In this document: positions 27,728 through 37,336 of the stretch, piece after piece
How the letters are laid out: each line of letters starts with the position of its first letter
How positions within the stretch are numbered: the stretch's first letter is position 1
Source of the DNA: Mariniblastus sp.
Lineage (GTDB): Bacteria; Planctomycetota; Planctomycetia; Pirellulales; Pirellulaceae
Reading direction: 5' to 3'
Assembly (NCBI GenBank): GCA_029251085.1
Contig: JAQXDZ010000090.1
Coordinates: 1-51,449 of the forward strand
Length of the DNA: 51,449 bases
The notes under the pieces: model-generated
What the model was told of the DNA's origin: nothing
Databases searched by the model: none
Seen by the model: only the letters and a program-made list of their open reading frames with translations
Program-made: the position numbers and the translations under genes

Positions 27728-28543
27728 TTATCGCTGAGCAGGATTTTCAAGATTGAAGTTTTTACTTTGACTGAAAAAATCTCGTGGGTTGTCGTAAACC
27801 ACCTTTTTAATCAGGCTCTCTTTATGCCCCCTCCGACGCATTTCGAGCACTAAATCCGGAACCGCCGTTGGTTTCGATGGCCCCCAATCTCCAGCGGAGT
27901 TAACGCACAATCGCTCAGCACCATGCCGCTCGATAATGTCAACCGCTCGCGAGGGAGTGCATTTCGTTACCGGGTATAGCGTCATACCCGCCCAGTACCC
28001 CGCTTCAAGCACCGGTCCCACCGTGTGCTCTTCGACATGATCCACTAACACTCTTGAACGATCGATAGAGTGTTCACCAAGCATGTCCAGGATCATTCGC
28101 GTTCCCTGATACTTATCTTCCAAGTGAGGGGTATGGATCAAAACTTGCTGTTGGTGAGCAATCGCAAGTTCCATGTGTTCCTGGAAAATTATCGCTTCGT
28201 TTTTAGTGTTCTTATTCAACCCTATTTCGCCAATTCCCAACACGTTTGGGCAATCCAAAAATTCAGGGATGATTTTAAGAACCTCTCTGGACAACTCGAC
28301 ATTCTCGGCCTCCTTTGCATTAATGCAAAGCCAGGTAAAGTGCTGGATACCATACTGAGCAGCTCGTTTTGGCTCGACTTCCGTCAACTGCCGAAAATAG
28401 TCTCGAAAACTCTCTCCGCTCCCCCGGTCGAACCCGGCCCAAAACGCCGGTTCACTGATGGCAACACATCCCATTTTGGCAAGTGTTTCATAGTCGTCTG
28501 TCGTCCGCGAAACCATATGAAGATGCGGGTCAATGTAGTACAT
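27728..28543 (-). CDS. TatD-type metal-dependent hydrolase, EboB-like
   Basis: The 271-residue TIM-barrel enzyme shows the TatD metal ligands: DPHLHM (H7, H9), the glutamate of GIGEIG, LIHTPH, LVDHVEE and the aspartate of NSAGDWG. By memory it looks closest to the TatD-like EboB proteins of the ebo gene cluster (a MVSRTTDDYETLAKMG N-terminus and an AFWAGF segment), rather than to housekeeping TatD DNase. No other ebo gene is in this window. The substrate is unknown. A terminator-like hairpin sits just ahead of the ATG, so leader control is possible. Confidence 0.87.
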   Translation of the reverse strand: MYYIDPHLHMVSRTTDDYETLAKMGCVAISEPAFWAGFDRGSGESFRDYFRQLTEVEPKRAAQYGIQHFTWLCINAKEAENVELSREVLKIIPEFLDCPNVLGIGEIGLNKNTKNEAIIFQEHMELAIAHQQQVLIHTPHLEDKYQGTRMILDMLGEHSIDRSRVLVDHVEEHTVGPVLEAGYWAGMTLYPVTKCTPSRAVDIIERHGAERLCVNSAGDWGPSKPTAVPDLVLEMRRRGHKESLIKKVVYDNPRDFFSQSKNFNLENPAQR

Positions 28544-28558
28544 AAATCCGTCTTTCTT

Positions 28559-28581
28559 AAAAAACCTGCCGAACCGGCAAG
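28559..28581 (-). terminator. Terminator-like hairpin with T-run
   Basis: On the minus strand, CTTGCCG-GTT-CGGCAGG (7 pairs with one G-T) is followed by six T residues. It lies between the end of the 88-residue gene and the TatD-like gene, ending about 15 bases before the latter's ATG. It may end the upstream transcript or act as an attenuator for the hydrolase gene. Confidence 0.7.
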
Positions 28582-28692
28582 ATGATACTCAAAATTGAAG
28601 GTACAACTGAAATGAGTCGCCGAAAACCAAAATCGGGGACGTCTGCGGGCCGGCAATCGTCTGGTTAAGATCGTCCTGCCGAGATTGCCAAC

Positions 28693-28959
28693 CTAGGAAC
28701 GTGAGGCGATGGAGAATTCGTTGCGCCACTGTTCATCGTAAGCTCTCGAAAATAGCAATTGGATTTTCTCCGCTCGGATAGGGTTCGAATGCTCACTTGC
28801 GATAACGTTGATTGCATCGGCAATCAATGCCATTCGAGGGTCACCGGAGACATCTCCCTCCGCCCGCTCGATCCGATCCAGCGCTGCCGCTACCTCTAGT
28901 ATTTTCGCGCGAATCTCTAAAAATTCGCGATCGAGGATTTCATTGGAATTCATAAACAT
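28693..28959 (-). CDS. Small conserved-looking protein of unknown function
   Basis: An 88-residue acidic, helical protein with no membrane segment or cysteines. An AAGG motif precedes two candidate ATGs (28959 and 28953), which supports expression. Amino-acid composition and codon use match its neighbours. I recognise no domain; helices such as EFLEIRAKILEVAAALDRIE could form a coiled-coil dimer. It sits 150 bases upstream of the TatD-like gene on the same strand, separated by a terminator-like hairpin. Confidence 0.65.
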   Translation of the reverse strand: MFMNSNEILDREFLEIRAKILEVAAALDRIERAEGDVSGDPRMALIADAINVIASEHSNPIRAEKIQLLFSRAYDEQWRNEFSIASRS

Positions 28960-29048
28960 AAACCTTGGTACAATGTGATCGCCTTACACTATATTATTCT
29001 GAGAACCCTCCGCCGACCAGTTCTCTTTGACGTTGAGATATTCATTTG

Positions 29049-29741
29049 ATGATGAAAACAGTAATACTAACGTTCGCGGTCATCGCCAACCTTGGTTTCC
29101 CAATTGTTCGCTCTACACCCCATCGATTTGAGGATGACTTTGTCGAGCGCACTCTCGCTATCATTGTCCGGGGAAACAAAGCTGAAATCACCTATTCCAT
29201 CGGGCTTAACAAGAAAACAACGGAAAAAATTCTAAAAAAATGGTCAAAGCTCGACGCGGACCCTCCGTCTTCAGAAACAACCGCCGTGCTGCCGAAAACC
29301 GAAACTCCCGCAACTGAGATTGATTCCAACGATGATTCCGGGCACGTTTTATCCCCCGAACTGACCAAACAATTCCAGGTCGCCGCTGGGAAATTCATTA
29401 GCAAAAACCTCAACGTTAAAATCGGCCAAAAGCAACAACCGCTTAAATTAATTTCAACGGGTCCTGCTCCGCGACATCCATTTGCAATTACTCTTAAATG
29501 GGAACTCGCGATTCCTGAACAAAAAGTCGTTGACCTTGAAATTATTGACAGCAATTTCCTAGACTTAGACGGAGCCTCGAGAACCGCTATCAAAGCTACT
29601 GGAGATGCGATGTTACTACAGTCCAATGCGTCCCCCATCTTGATTCGCGCTCAAAGAAAGTTACTGGCAGAGCTGACTCCAGGGGAACGAAAAGACAAAA
29701 TGGCCATTCTTGCTAAAATTGGTTTTGCCAATCGTCAGTAA
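29049..29741 (+). CDS. Secreted protein of unknown function
   Basis: A 231-residue product (230 if the second ATG is used) with a short signal-like N-terminus (MKTVILTFAVIANLGFPIV). The mature part begins with a beta-rich segment, has a Pro/Thr/Glu-rich spacer (residues 75-100) and ends with an alpha/beta region containing HPFAITLKWEL. No motif is recognised. It is divergent from the small gene at 28693-28959. Two adjacent ATGs (29049, 29052) follow a TTG, and I take the first ATG. Confidence 0.75.
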   Translation: MMKTVILTFAVIANLGFPIVRSTPHRFEDDFVERTLAIIVRGNKAEITYSIGLNKKTTEKILKKWSKLDADPPSSETTAVLPKTETPATEIDSNDDSGHVLSPELTKQFQVAAGKFISKNLNVKIGQKQQPLKLISTGPAPRHPFAITLKWELAIPEQKVVDLEIIDSNFLDLDGASRTAIKATGDAMLLQSNASPILIRAQRKLLAELTPGERKDKMAILAKIGFANRQ

Positions 29742-29914
29742 GTTTTTGGAATACGATTAGCCTAATAAATCTCTCACTATTATTTTTGCGAATCCATCCC
29801 CTGCAACAGCTCATAACTCTACGAAACGTCCAAACCTAGAGTATCAACCTTGTAAGGTTGAGACCGTCCCCTATCATTGACTCTTTCCCGTCCCCCCGGT
29901 TGTCCCTGTTCAAA

Positions 29915-30604
29915 ATGTCTCGAACCATTGCCATCGGCGATATCCACGGTTGTGCAGTTGCACTCCAACGCTTGATTGACGAAATCGAACCAACTTCCAA
30001 TGACATCCTGATTGGAATGGGAGATTACGTTGATCGTGGTATGAATTCTGCCGGCGTGCTTGAGATTCTAATCAACCTTGTCAGCACGTGCCGCTTCATC
30101 CCCCTGATCGGCAACCATGAACTAATGATGTACAAGGCGCTTTTTGGTAATAATAAGCAACGCGATTTTGAATTTTGGTATCAACACGGTGGCAGCGCGA
30201 CACTGGCAAGCTACGGTGGAAGCGTAGAGGGCATTCCTCAACATCATCTCTCATTTTTGAACCATTGCCTCCGCTACTACGAAACCGAAAACCATTTCTT
30301 CATTCACGCAAACTATGTTCCCGACCTTCCATTAAGCGAGCAACCGGACCAAGTTAGTTTTTGGAAGCACATGCTGGGTTCGCCAACCGCACCACATATC
30401 TCTGGTAAAACGGCCTATGTCGGGCACACCCCTCAGTCAGACGGGCATGTCACAGATCATGGCCACGTAAAACTAATTGACACTTATTGCTACGGGGATG
30501 AGTGGCTTTCGGCGGTCAATGTCGATAATGGCGAAGTCTGGCAATCCAATAATTCAGGCGATTTCCGGTCGGCTAAAGTCGATACTTCGGCTGAAAATCA
30601 ATAA
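29915..30604 (+). CDS. PPP-family serine/threonine phosphatase-like phosphoesterase
   Basis: The product shows the PPP motif set: IGDIHG (D9, H11), GDYVDRG, GNHE, then histidines in FIHANY and VGHTPQ. It is more like bacterial PrpA/PrpE or ApaH-type enzymes than like the YfcE-type pair at 22-24 kb. At 229 residues it is a typical minimal PPP catalytic domain. Substrates could be phosphoproteins or diadenosine polyphosphates. Start at ATG 29915 (MSRTIAIGDIHG), since the frame upstream to 29858 has no supporting feature. Precedes mfd on the same strand by about 75 bases. Confidence 0.88.
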   Translation: MSRTIAIGDIHGCAVALQRLIDEIEPTSNDILIGMGDYVDRGMNSAGVLEILINLVSTCRFIPLIGNHELMMYKALFGNNKQRDFEFWYQHGGSATLASYGGSVEGIPQHHLSFLNHCLRYYETENHFFIHANYVPDLPLSEQPDQVSFWKHMLGSPTAPHISGKTAYVGHTPQSDGHVTDHGHVKLIDTYCYGDEWLSAVNVDNGEVWQSNNSGDFRSAKVDTSAENQ

Positions 30605-30678
30605 AAACGGTCGGTAGTAATTTTCAAAACCGTCGATCACTTGGCGGTGCTCGTCTGGCTCATTAGAATGCGGACTCA

Positions 30679-33600
30679 ATGACTGATGTTCCGTCGCACG
30701 CCCTGACTTCCAAGCGTCTACTCGCTTTGTCAGAAAATTTTGCTCGCAGCAAAGACTTTATTGCTTGTGTCGATTCACTCCGGCGGGGTGAAACGGCAAC
30801 ATTCGATTCTGTCTGGGGTTCGTCCTGCGCGCTGCTGGCAGCCTCTTTGAGTAAGCAGTTCAAAAACATTCTCATTGTTGTCGCTGACGGTAAAACTCAA
30901 GATGATTTACTCGATGACTTGCCAACATTTTTCGAGGGAATGCTCGAGCGATTTCCGGCCTGCATGCCAGCTTCCAGTGCGGGAGTGCATCTTGACCTTG
31001 AATACGGCGACCGCCTCCGTTTAATCAAAGGGCTCCTCGCTGGAGATAAAGCGCCCGTAATTGTGGCGACTGTTCCATCGCTTTTGCAGCCAACTCCTTC
31101 TCAAGAATCGATCTTTGGAAATTCCAAACGCATCTCAGTCGGTGATCAAATCGATACCGATGGATTCGCCACTTGGCTGCTTGAACAGGAATTTCACCAA
31201 ACTTCAGCAGTCGAATTGCCGGGTGAATTTTCTATCCGAGGCGGGATTGTAGATGTCTACGCACCCGACTGGGAGAACCCCGTTCGGATCGAACTCTTTG
31301 ATGACGAGGTGGAGTCACTTCGACAGTTCGAGTGTGCCAACCAACGAAGCTCTGCAGAGTTACAACAGATTGAAATCACGGTTGTCACGCAAGACGGACC
31401 GGTCAATGGTTGTTTGTTGGATTTCGTTCCCGACGATACGTTATTGCTATTACTCGAACCCGAAGCATTGAACGAACAGGCGCAGAGGTACACTGAACGC
31501 ATTTCCAGCTCGGAAACAATTCACAGCTGGGAAGAAATCAAGCGTCGCTGGGCTAAACTACCGGCCGCAACCGCGAGTCGAGTTACCTCCGGGCATTTGG
31601 GCGCGGTTTATCAGTTGCCGATCGATACAGTCGAGCGCTTCAGTGGAGATTTTGGCGATCTGAAACTTCAAGTTGACCGACTCGCCCGAGACCCTTCAGG
31701 GGAAGAATACGAAATTTTTGTGATGGCTCGGGTCGAGGGTGAAATTCCAAGAGTACGAGAAATCCTTTCATCGACGGCAGCCGCCGCTGGTGGGCGACTT
31801 CAGATTGGCCTCGGCTGTGTTCATCAGGGATTCCGCAATCGCGAGTCATTCCAAATTGTAATCGGCTGCGACCAGATGTTTCATCGCACCGAATTGCGGC
31901 GCAAGGGCCGCCGCCGGTTAAGCAAGGCTATCGATAGCTTTCTTGACCTTCGCGAGGGCGATCTAATTGTGCATTTATCTCATGGCATCGGCCGCTTTCG
32001 CGGCTTAGAGATGCTTGATAAAGATGGCCAGCGAACCGAACACTTGGGACTCGAGTTCCATGGCGGAACAAAGATATATGTTCCCGCCACTAAGATCGAC
32101 CTGGTGCAAAAATACATCGGCGGCTCTAAAACTCGTCCGACCCTGGCAAAAATCGGAGGTAAGTCGTGGGCCAAGCAAAAGGCCTCCGTCGAATCCGCGA
32201 TTGAAGATTTAGCCTCCGAGATGATCGAACTACAAGCGAAACGGGACGGCCGGCCCGGAATCGCATTTTCGCCAGACACTGAATGGCAAAGCGAGTTTGA
32301 ACACTCCTTTCCCTACCGAGAAACTCCGGATCAGTTGACCGCAATCGAAGCGATCAAACAGGACATGCAGCGGGCACAACCCATGGACCGACTGCTCTGC
32401 GGAGATGTCGGTTTTGGAAAAACCGAAGTGGCAATGCGAGCCGCCTTTAAGGCAGTAGAAAATGGATACCAGGTCGGCGTTTTGGTGCCCACCACTATTT
32501 TGGCCGAACAGCATTATAAAAATTTCAAAGAGCGAATGGGTGAATTCCCACTGGACATCGCAAAACTCAGTCGCTTCTGCACCACGCAAGAATTGAAAGA
32601 AAGTGTGGAACGCCTTAAAAAAGGCCGCGTTGATATCGTAATTGGGACACATCGCTTGGTTTCAAAAGACGTGAAGTTTTTTAATCTTGGACTGGTTATC
32701 ATCGACGAAGAACAACGATTTGGTGTCGAACACAAGGAACGACTTAAATCGATTCGCAGTTCTGTCGACGTGCTCACGATGTCTGCAACGCCGATTCCCC
32801 GCACACTTCATATGTCGCTCGTCGGCGTTCGTGATATCTCCAATCTCGAAACACCTCCTGATGACCGATCTGCCGTTGCGACGAAAGTCTTACGGTTTAA
32901 CAACGAAACTATCCGAACTGGTATGCTTCGGGAACTGAATCGAGGTGGGCAAATATTTTTTGTCCACAACCGTGTTAATGATATTCATTTGATTCAACAA
33001 AAACTCGAATCGTTAGTTCCAGAAGCGACCTTTCGATTCGGTCACGGCCAAATGAACGAAACCGAACTCGAAGGGGTGATGACCGACTTTATCGCAGGAA
33101 AGTTTGATGTCCTGATTGCGACAACGATCATCGAAAGCGGGCTCGACATCCCCAACGCAAACACTATTTTCATCAACGACGCCGATCGGTATGGCCTCTC
33201 TGATCTACACCAATTGCGAGGAAGGGTAGGGCGGTACAAGCACAAGGCATATTGTTACCTTCTGATTGAGCCACACAAACACCTCAATCCAACGGCCGCT
33301 CGAAGACTGCAGGCAATTGAAACGTTTAGTGATATGGGAGCGGGTTTCGCAATCTCAATGCGTGACCTTGAAATCCGCGGAGCGGGAAATCTACTCGGGA
33401 CCCAACAGAGTGGGCACATTGCCACCATTGGCTATGAATTGTATTGCCAACTTCTCGAAAATGCGGTGCGACACCTTAAACATATGCCGGCGAAGCTATC
33501 AATTCATGTCGAAGTCGATCTGCCTGTTGCCGCTTTCCTTCCGGACAGCTACGTCGTGGACCGACGCCAAAAAATTGACCTTTATCGTCGACTCACTCGT

Positions 33601-33924
33601 TTGGAAAGATTCGACCAAATCGAAGAGCTGCGTAATGAGCTTCGAGATCGATTTGGCAAAATACCCCCGCCTGTTCGAAGACTACTTACTCTTTCAGAAT
33701 TAAAACTAGAAGCAGCCGTCTACCAAATTCTTTCCATTTCAATGGAAGATAAATACCTTACTTTTAAATTTCAGGACCGCAGTCGCTTTTCACAGCTTTC
33801 AAAAATCAGGCCGGTCATTCGCATTATCGACGATCAAACGGCGATGGTGACTTTGAAAGAGGGAAAGATCCACCCGACAAAAATGCTTGCACTTGTGAAA
33901 TCACTCTTGCAACCAGCTACCTGA
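30679..33924 (+). CDS. mfd: Transcription-repair coupling factor Mfd
   Basis: The 1081-residue protein has a UvrB-like N-terminal half, an RNA-polymerase-interaction segment (around residues 420-480: LREGDLIVHLSHGIGRFRG), and a RecG-type motor with Walker A GDVGFGKTE at residue 575 and DEEQRFG at residue 676, plus SATPIPRTLHM and QLRGRVGR. A C-terminal TRCF domain follows. Mfd pushes stalled RNA polymerase off DNA lesions and recruits UvrA. Motif order and length (E. coli: 1148) fit well. It is read from an ATG and may share a transcript with the upstream phosphatase. Confidence 0.97.
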   Translation: MTDVPSHALTSKRLLALSENFARSKDFIACVDSLRRGETATFDSVWGSSCALLAASLSKQFKNILIVVADGKTQDDLLDDLPTFFEGMLERFPACMPASSAGVHLDLEYGDRLRLIKGLLAGDKAPVIVATVPSLLQPTPSQESIFGNSKRISVGDQIDTDGFATWLLEQEFHQTSAVELPGEFSIRGGIVDVYAPDWENPVRIELFDDEVESLRQFECANQRSSAELQQIEITVVTQDGPVNGCLLDFVPDDTLLLLLEPEALNEQAQRYTERISSSETIHSWEEIKRRWAKLPAATASRVTSGHLGAVYQLPIDTVERFSGDFGDLKLQVDRLARDPSGEEYEIFVMARVEGEIPRVREILSSTAAAAGGRLQIGLGCVHQGFRNRESFQIVIGCDQMFHRTELRRKGRRRLSKAIDSFLDLREGDLIVHLSHGIGRFRGLEMLDKDGQRTEHLGLEFHGGTKIYVPATKIDLVQKYIGGSKTRPTLAKIGGKSWAKQKASVESAIEDLASEMIELQAKRDGRPGIAFSPDTEWQSEFEHSFPYRETPDQLTAIEAIKQDMQRAQPMDRLLCGDVGFGKTEVAMRAAFKAVENGYQVGVLVPTTILAEQHYKNFKERMGEFPLDIAKLSRFCTTQELKESVERLKKGRVDIVIGTHRLVSKDVKFFNLGLVIIDEEQRFGVEHKERLKSIRSSVDVLTMSATPIPRTLHMSLVGVRDISNLETPPDDRSAVATKVLRFNNETIRTGMLRELNRGGQIFFVHNRVNDIHLIQQKLESLVPEATFRFGHGQMNETELEGVMTDFIAGKFDVLIATTIIESGLDIPNANTIFINDADRYGLSDLHQLRGRVGRYKHKAYCYLLIEPHKHLNPTAARRLQAIETFSDMGAGFAISMRDLEIRGAGNLLGTQQSGHIATIGYELYCQLLENAVRHLKHMPAKLSIHVEVDLPVAAFLPDSYVVDRRQKIDLYRRLTRLERFDQIEELRNELRDRFGKIPPPVRRLLTLSELKLEAAVYQILSISMEDKYLTFKFQDRSRFSQLSKIRPVIRIIDDQTAMVTLKEGKIHPTKMLALVKSLLQPAT

Positions 33925-33943
33925 TTTATCTATTCTTCCCCGC

Positions 33944-33963
33944 CAACTTCTGCGCGGAAGTTG
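33944..33963. repeat. Perfect 7-base inverted repeat after mfd
   Basis: CAACTTC and GAAGTTG with a 6-base loop, 20 bases after the mfd stop. It has no T-run, so it may be a processing or stabilising hairpin rather than a terminator. Confidence 0.4.
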
Positions 33964-34034
33964 CGAACCGAGGCGAACGCAGCTGCGTACGCTCAATGTT
34001 TTAAACTGACTTTTACCGATACGGCGTGATCAGC

Positions 34035-35537
34035 ATGCATAAAAATCAATACTGTTTTAAACCAGTTTGGGCATTTCTAACTTCTGCCTTCGTTTTCATC
34101 GCGCCGACTTTTACTATGGGGGCAACTGTCCAGTTGCAACCGCAATTGGAAACAACCCCGGACCCCTATTATTCCCTCGAAGAAACCGCCAACCAAAAAC
34201 CCCAAACGAACCCCCTAGCACCAGCCACCGTTCCTTGGGGGAAAACCGCGCCGCCTGCAATCAACCCGCCAGTCAAATCACCGTATTCCAGTACAGAATT
34301 TTCTGGGTTTAATCCCCAAGGGCCCCTGACCACCGGTCAAGTGCCAGCCAAAAAATTGCCAACCAACACATTCAAACTTGATAATCAAACGCCAGCAGAC
34401 TCTATCATTCGTGAACGAAAACAAATCACGGCTCCCCTGCGCATGCCGGACAGCAGTGGTAGTAGCGCGTTTCAACCGATGAAACCAAAAGATGCACTCC
34501 CCAAAAATGAATTTCAGGAAAAATCACCGACCAGTTCAACTTCTCTTTACGAAGCACGTCAAACGGGTGCGACGTCAGAGATAAAAGCGGAATCTGTTTC
34601 TTTCGAACCGGGGCAAGTTTTAGCACTGGTTGGCGGGTACCCCATTTTTGTCGGCGACCTACTGTTTGAAACTAATCAAATGATCCAACAATTTATGCCC
34701 CAAGCATCCGCATCGGTAAAAGAGCAAGAAAGAAAAAAACTAATTCCCAAGATGTTACCCAAGTACGTGGAAGCAAAAGTCCTCTACGTGGGTGTCGTCC
34801 AATCTCTTCCCGAAGGTGCTGACTTTGGACAAGTACTCGCTCAGGCAGAAGAACAGTTTGACAAAAGTGCTTTACCTGAAATGCTAAAAAACAGCGGACT
34901 GAAATCGCAAAGCGAATTGGATGCCAACTTGCGAGCACTAGGAAGTTCGCTAAGGCAGCACAGAAAAAGCTGGGCAGAGGATCAGATAACCAAGTACTTC
35001 CTTGGACAACAGCTCCGAAAAAGCAAAGAAATCACCCACCAGGAAATGCTGGACGTCTACCGCAAAAACATCAAGGACTACGAAAATCCGGCAAAGTGCA
35101 TTTGGGAGCAAATTGTTATTCGTTTCGATCGTTCGAAATCACGCGAGGCAGCAGAAAAAGCAATTGTGGCTTTGGGCAATGACATCGTTTATGGTGGAAA
35201 CTTCTCTGCCGCTGCCAAAGCAAGTTCGCACGGCTTCAAAGCTTCCAATGGCGGCAGATACGATTGGACGACCAAAGGTTCGTCGGCTTCGAAAGAAATC
35301 AATGATTTTCTGTTTAGTGCCCCGGTTGGAGATTTGAGCGACATTATTGAAACCCAAAACGGGTTCCACATTGTTCGCGTGGTCGAAAGAACCGAAGCAT
35401 CCCGTACTCCATTTTTGGAGGCTCAGACCGAAATTAAGAAGCAGATTAAATCGACCCAAGGATCCGAGGCCTACCGAAAACATCTGTTAAAAATTAAAAA
35501 ACAAATTCCGGTAGAATACTTCATTAACGAAGATTAG
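34035..35537 (+). CDS. Secreted parvulin-type peptidyl-prolyl isomerase (SurA/PrsA-like)
   Basis: The N-terminus has a signal-like hydrophobic segment (PVWAFLTSAFVFIAPTFTMGA). Residues 35-170 are Pro/Gln/Thr-rich and probably disordered. From about residue 195 a SurA-type chaperone region begins (QVLALVGGYPIFVGDLL), and at about 350-455 lies the parvulin domain (CIWEQIVIRF, ASSHGFKASNGGRYDW, ETQNGFHIVRVVER). The protein should assist folding of exported proteins. I start it at ATG 34035, with a GTG at 34026 as an alternative. Long disordered linker is unusual for SurA and may span the envelope. Confidence 0.87.
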   Translation: MHKNQYCFKPVWAFLTSAFVFIAPTFTMGATVQLQPQLETTPDPYYSLEETANQKPQTNPLAPATVPWGKTAPPAINPPVKSPYSSTEFSGFNPQGPLTTGQVPAKKLPTNTFKLDNQTPADSIIRERKQITAPLRMPDSSGSSAFQPMKPKDALPKNEFQEKSPTSSTSLYEARQTGATSEIKAESVSFEPGQVLALVGGYPIFVGDLLFETNQMIQQFMPQASASVKEQERKKLIPKMLPKYVEAKVLYVGVVQSLPEGADFGQVLAQAEEQFDKSALPEMLKNSGLKSQSELDANLRALGSSLRQHRKSWAEDQITKYFLGQQLRKSKEITHQEMLDVYRKNIKDYENPAKCIWEQIVIRFDRSKSREAAEKAIVALGNDIVYGGNFSAAAKASSHGFKASNGGRYDWTTKGSSASKEINDFLFSAPVGDLSDIIETQNGFHIVRVVERTEASRTPFLEAQTEIKKQIKSTQGSEAYRKHLLKIKKQIPVEYFINED

Positions 35538-35898
35538 ATCTCGGCGACGCTTCGAAACTGAATCAGCTTGGGACTTTCTCTTATTGACCCCGCTGCTACT
35601 GCTCTGAATCGACGCCCACGAAGCGCCTTGATGGCTTTCCCAATCGCCCGCCGCCCTTGAAACAGGCCACCACGCCATGCCTGTTTTCAACGAAGAATGC
35701 CCGATTGAATGCAACAATTACGTTGTATAACCGATATTTCCTAATATTCGGGCACGTTTCCTTTAGGGAAAAAAACAGTTAGACTTGTTGCCACGAAAGA
35801 TATTTTTCGGAAAAGAGTGTATTGGGCGGGCGATCGCCCCGATCATGCTCTCATACCATAAAAATGCGAGTTTTACCGTAACGTCAGGAACAAGATCT
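35538..35898. other. Intergenic region between the isomerase gene and gltA
   Basis: About 360 bases without a credible gene. It holds the strong hairpin at 35657-35690. TTGAAT (35705) and TATAAC (35726) with a 15-base spacer could be the gltA promoter, though the spacing is short. Confidence 0.4.
35657..35690 (+). terminator. Long hairpin upstream of gltA
   Basis: TTGAAACAGGC pairs with GCCTGTTTTCAA (11 pairs, one bulged T) around an 11-base loop. It lies 120 bases after the isomerase stop and about 210 bases ahead of gltA. The T-run is inside the stem, so classical termination is uncertain; it may also be a leader element. Confidence 0.45.
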
Positions 35899-37185
35899 AT
35901 GTCGAAAATGGCCAAAATTGATTGCGAAGGTCATGAGTTGGAATTTCCAGTCGTCGAAGGGACGGAGAATGAAAAGGCGATCGATATCAGTGCGCTTCGA
36001 AAGCAAACGGGACTCATCACTATCGATGAGGGCTATGTAAACACTGGATCCACGCAAAGCGGAATTACCTTTCTCAATGGAGAAGAGGGGATTTTGCGAT
36101 ATCGTGGCTACCCGATCGAAGAACTGGCAAAGAACTGCGATTTCGTCGAGGTCGCCTACCTCCTGATTTATGGTGAGCTACCTAACCAAACAGAGCTCTC
36201 GGATTTCCGAGATTCAATCCGTCACCACACAATGCTTCACGAAGACATGCGGTTGTTCTACAACGGCTTCCCTCGTGATGCCCACCCGATGGCCATCCTG
36301 TCATCGGTCGTGAGCGCGATGTCAACCTTTTACCAGGATTCACTTGATCCTCACGATCCAGAGCAGGTTGAAATCTCGATTAGGCGACTGATGGCGAAAC
36401 TCCCCACCATTGCCGCCTACAGTCACAACAAGTCGGCGGGTCAACCGTTCGCTTACCCGCAAAACGATCTGTCCTACTGTGAAAACTTCCTTCAAATGAT
36501 GTTTTCCGTTCCTTGTGAACCCTACAAGGCAGATCCGACGTTCGTCGAAGCGCTGAACATGCTGTTGATTGTTCATGCCGATCACGAGCAAAATTGCAGC
36601 ACTTCGACCGTTCGGATGGTTGGATCGGCTGATTCCAACCTGTTCGCTTCGATCTCGGCTGGAATTTGCGCCCTCTGGGGTCCTCTCCATGGAGGAGCAA
36701 ACGAGGCGGTTGTCTCGATGCTTCAGCAAATTCAGGACGATGGTGGCGACGTAGACAAATACGTTGCGATGGCGAAGGATAAGGAGAACGGCTTTCGTTT
36801 GATGGGCTTTGGTCATCGTGTTTACAAGAACTTTGATCCACGAGCCAAGATCATCAAGAAAGCCTGCGACCAACTACTCAACAAACTGGATCTGGACGAT
36901 CCGCTCTTCGAAATCGCCCAGCGACTCGAGACAGTGGCTCTAGAAGACGAATACTTTGTAAAGCGAAAGCTTTACCCGAACGTCGACTTCTACTCAGGAG
37001 TGATTTACCGAGCCATGGGAATCCCAGTCGGCATGTTCACTGTACTGTTCGCCATGGGACGTTTGCCTGGCTGGATTGCTCACTGGAAAGAAATGCATGA
37101 ATCGCCGGCAAAGCGAATCTGTCGTCCACGGCAAATTTACAATGGCCCCAATGTTCGAGAATTTGTTTCGATCGAAAATCGTTAA
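35899..37185 (+). CDS. gltA: Citrate synthase (type II)
   Basis: With the ATG at 35899 (MSKMAKID, preceded by AGGAA) the product is 428 residues, as in E. coli GltA (427). The catalytic residues then fall at H264 (GPLHGG), H306 (FGHRVYK) and D363 (VDFYSG), matching E. coli H264, H305 and D362, which supports the start. The enzyme condenses oxaloacetate with acetyl-CoA at the entry to the TCA cycle. The long form with conserved NTGSTQSGITFLNGEEGILRYRG region is the hexameric, NADH-sensitive type in Gram-negatives. It ends in a strong bidirectional terminator. Confidence 0.97.
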   Translation: MSKMAKIDCEGHELEFPVVEGTENEKAIDISALRKQTGLITIDEGYVNTGSTQSGITFLNGEEGILRYRGYPIEELAKNCDFVEVAYLLIYGELPNQTELSDFRDSIRHHTMLHEDMRLFYNGFPRDAHPMAILSSVVSAMSTFYQDSLDPHDPEQVEISIRRLMAKLPTIAAYSHNKSAGQPFAYPQNDLSYCENFLQMMFSVPCEPYKADPTFVEALNMLLIVHADHEQNCSTSTVRMVGSADSNLFASISAGICALWGPLHGGANEAVVSMLQQIQDDGGDVDKYVAMAKDKENGFRLMGFGHRVYKNFDPRAKIIKKACDQLLNKLDLDDPLFEIAQRLETVALEDEYFVKRKLYPNVDFYSGVIYRAMGIPVGMFTVLFAMGRLPGWIAHWKEMHESPAKRICRPRQIYNGPNVREFVSIENR

Positions 37186-37256
37186 CAGATTCAACCCAGC
37201 CGCCCTTTAATTCAAAGTACGCAACCGACGTACCCTTCGGAATCAACTCCCCCCAA

Positions 37257-37286
37257 AAAAAACGCCCTCGTAAGAGGGCGTTTTTT
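37257..37286. terminator. Bidirectional terminator between gltA and the M4 peptidase
   Basis: A 13-base stem (CGCCCTC with GAGGGCG, extended by A/T pairs) and a GTAA loop have a T-run on each strand: six on the plus strand and eight on the minus strand. It serves both convergent genes. Confidence 0.93.
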
Positions 37287-37336
37287 CGTATTAGCAGTTA
37301 CCAATCGACCCCAGAGGTCGATCACTGATTACTGAG

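Noticed and set aside
28780..28800. GGTTCGAATGC as a tRNA T-arm
   Set aside because: It lies inside a protein gene, and no acceptor stem or anticodon arm can be paired around it.
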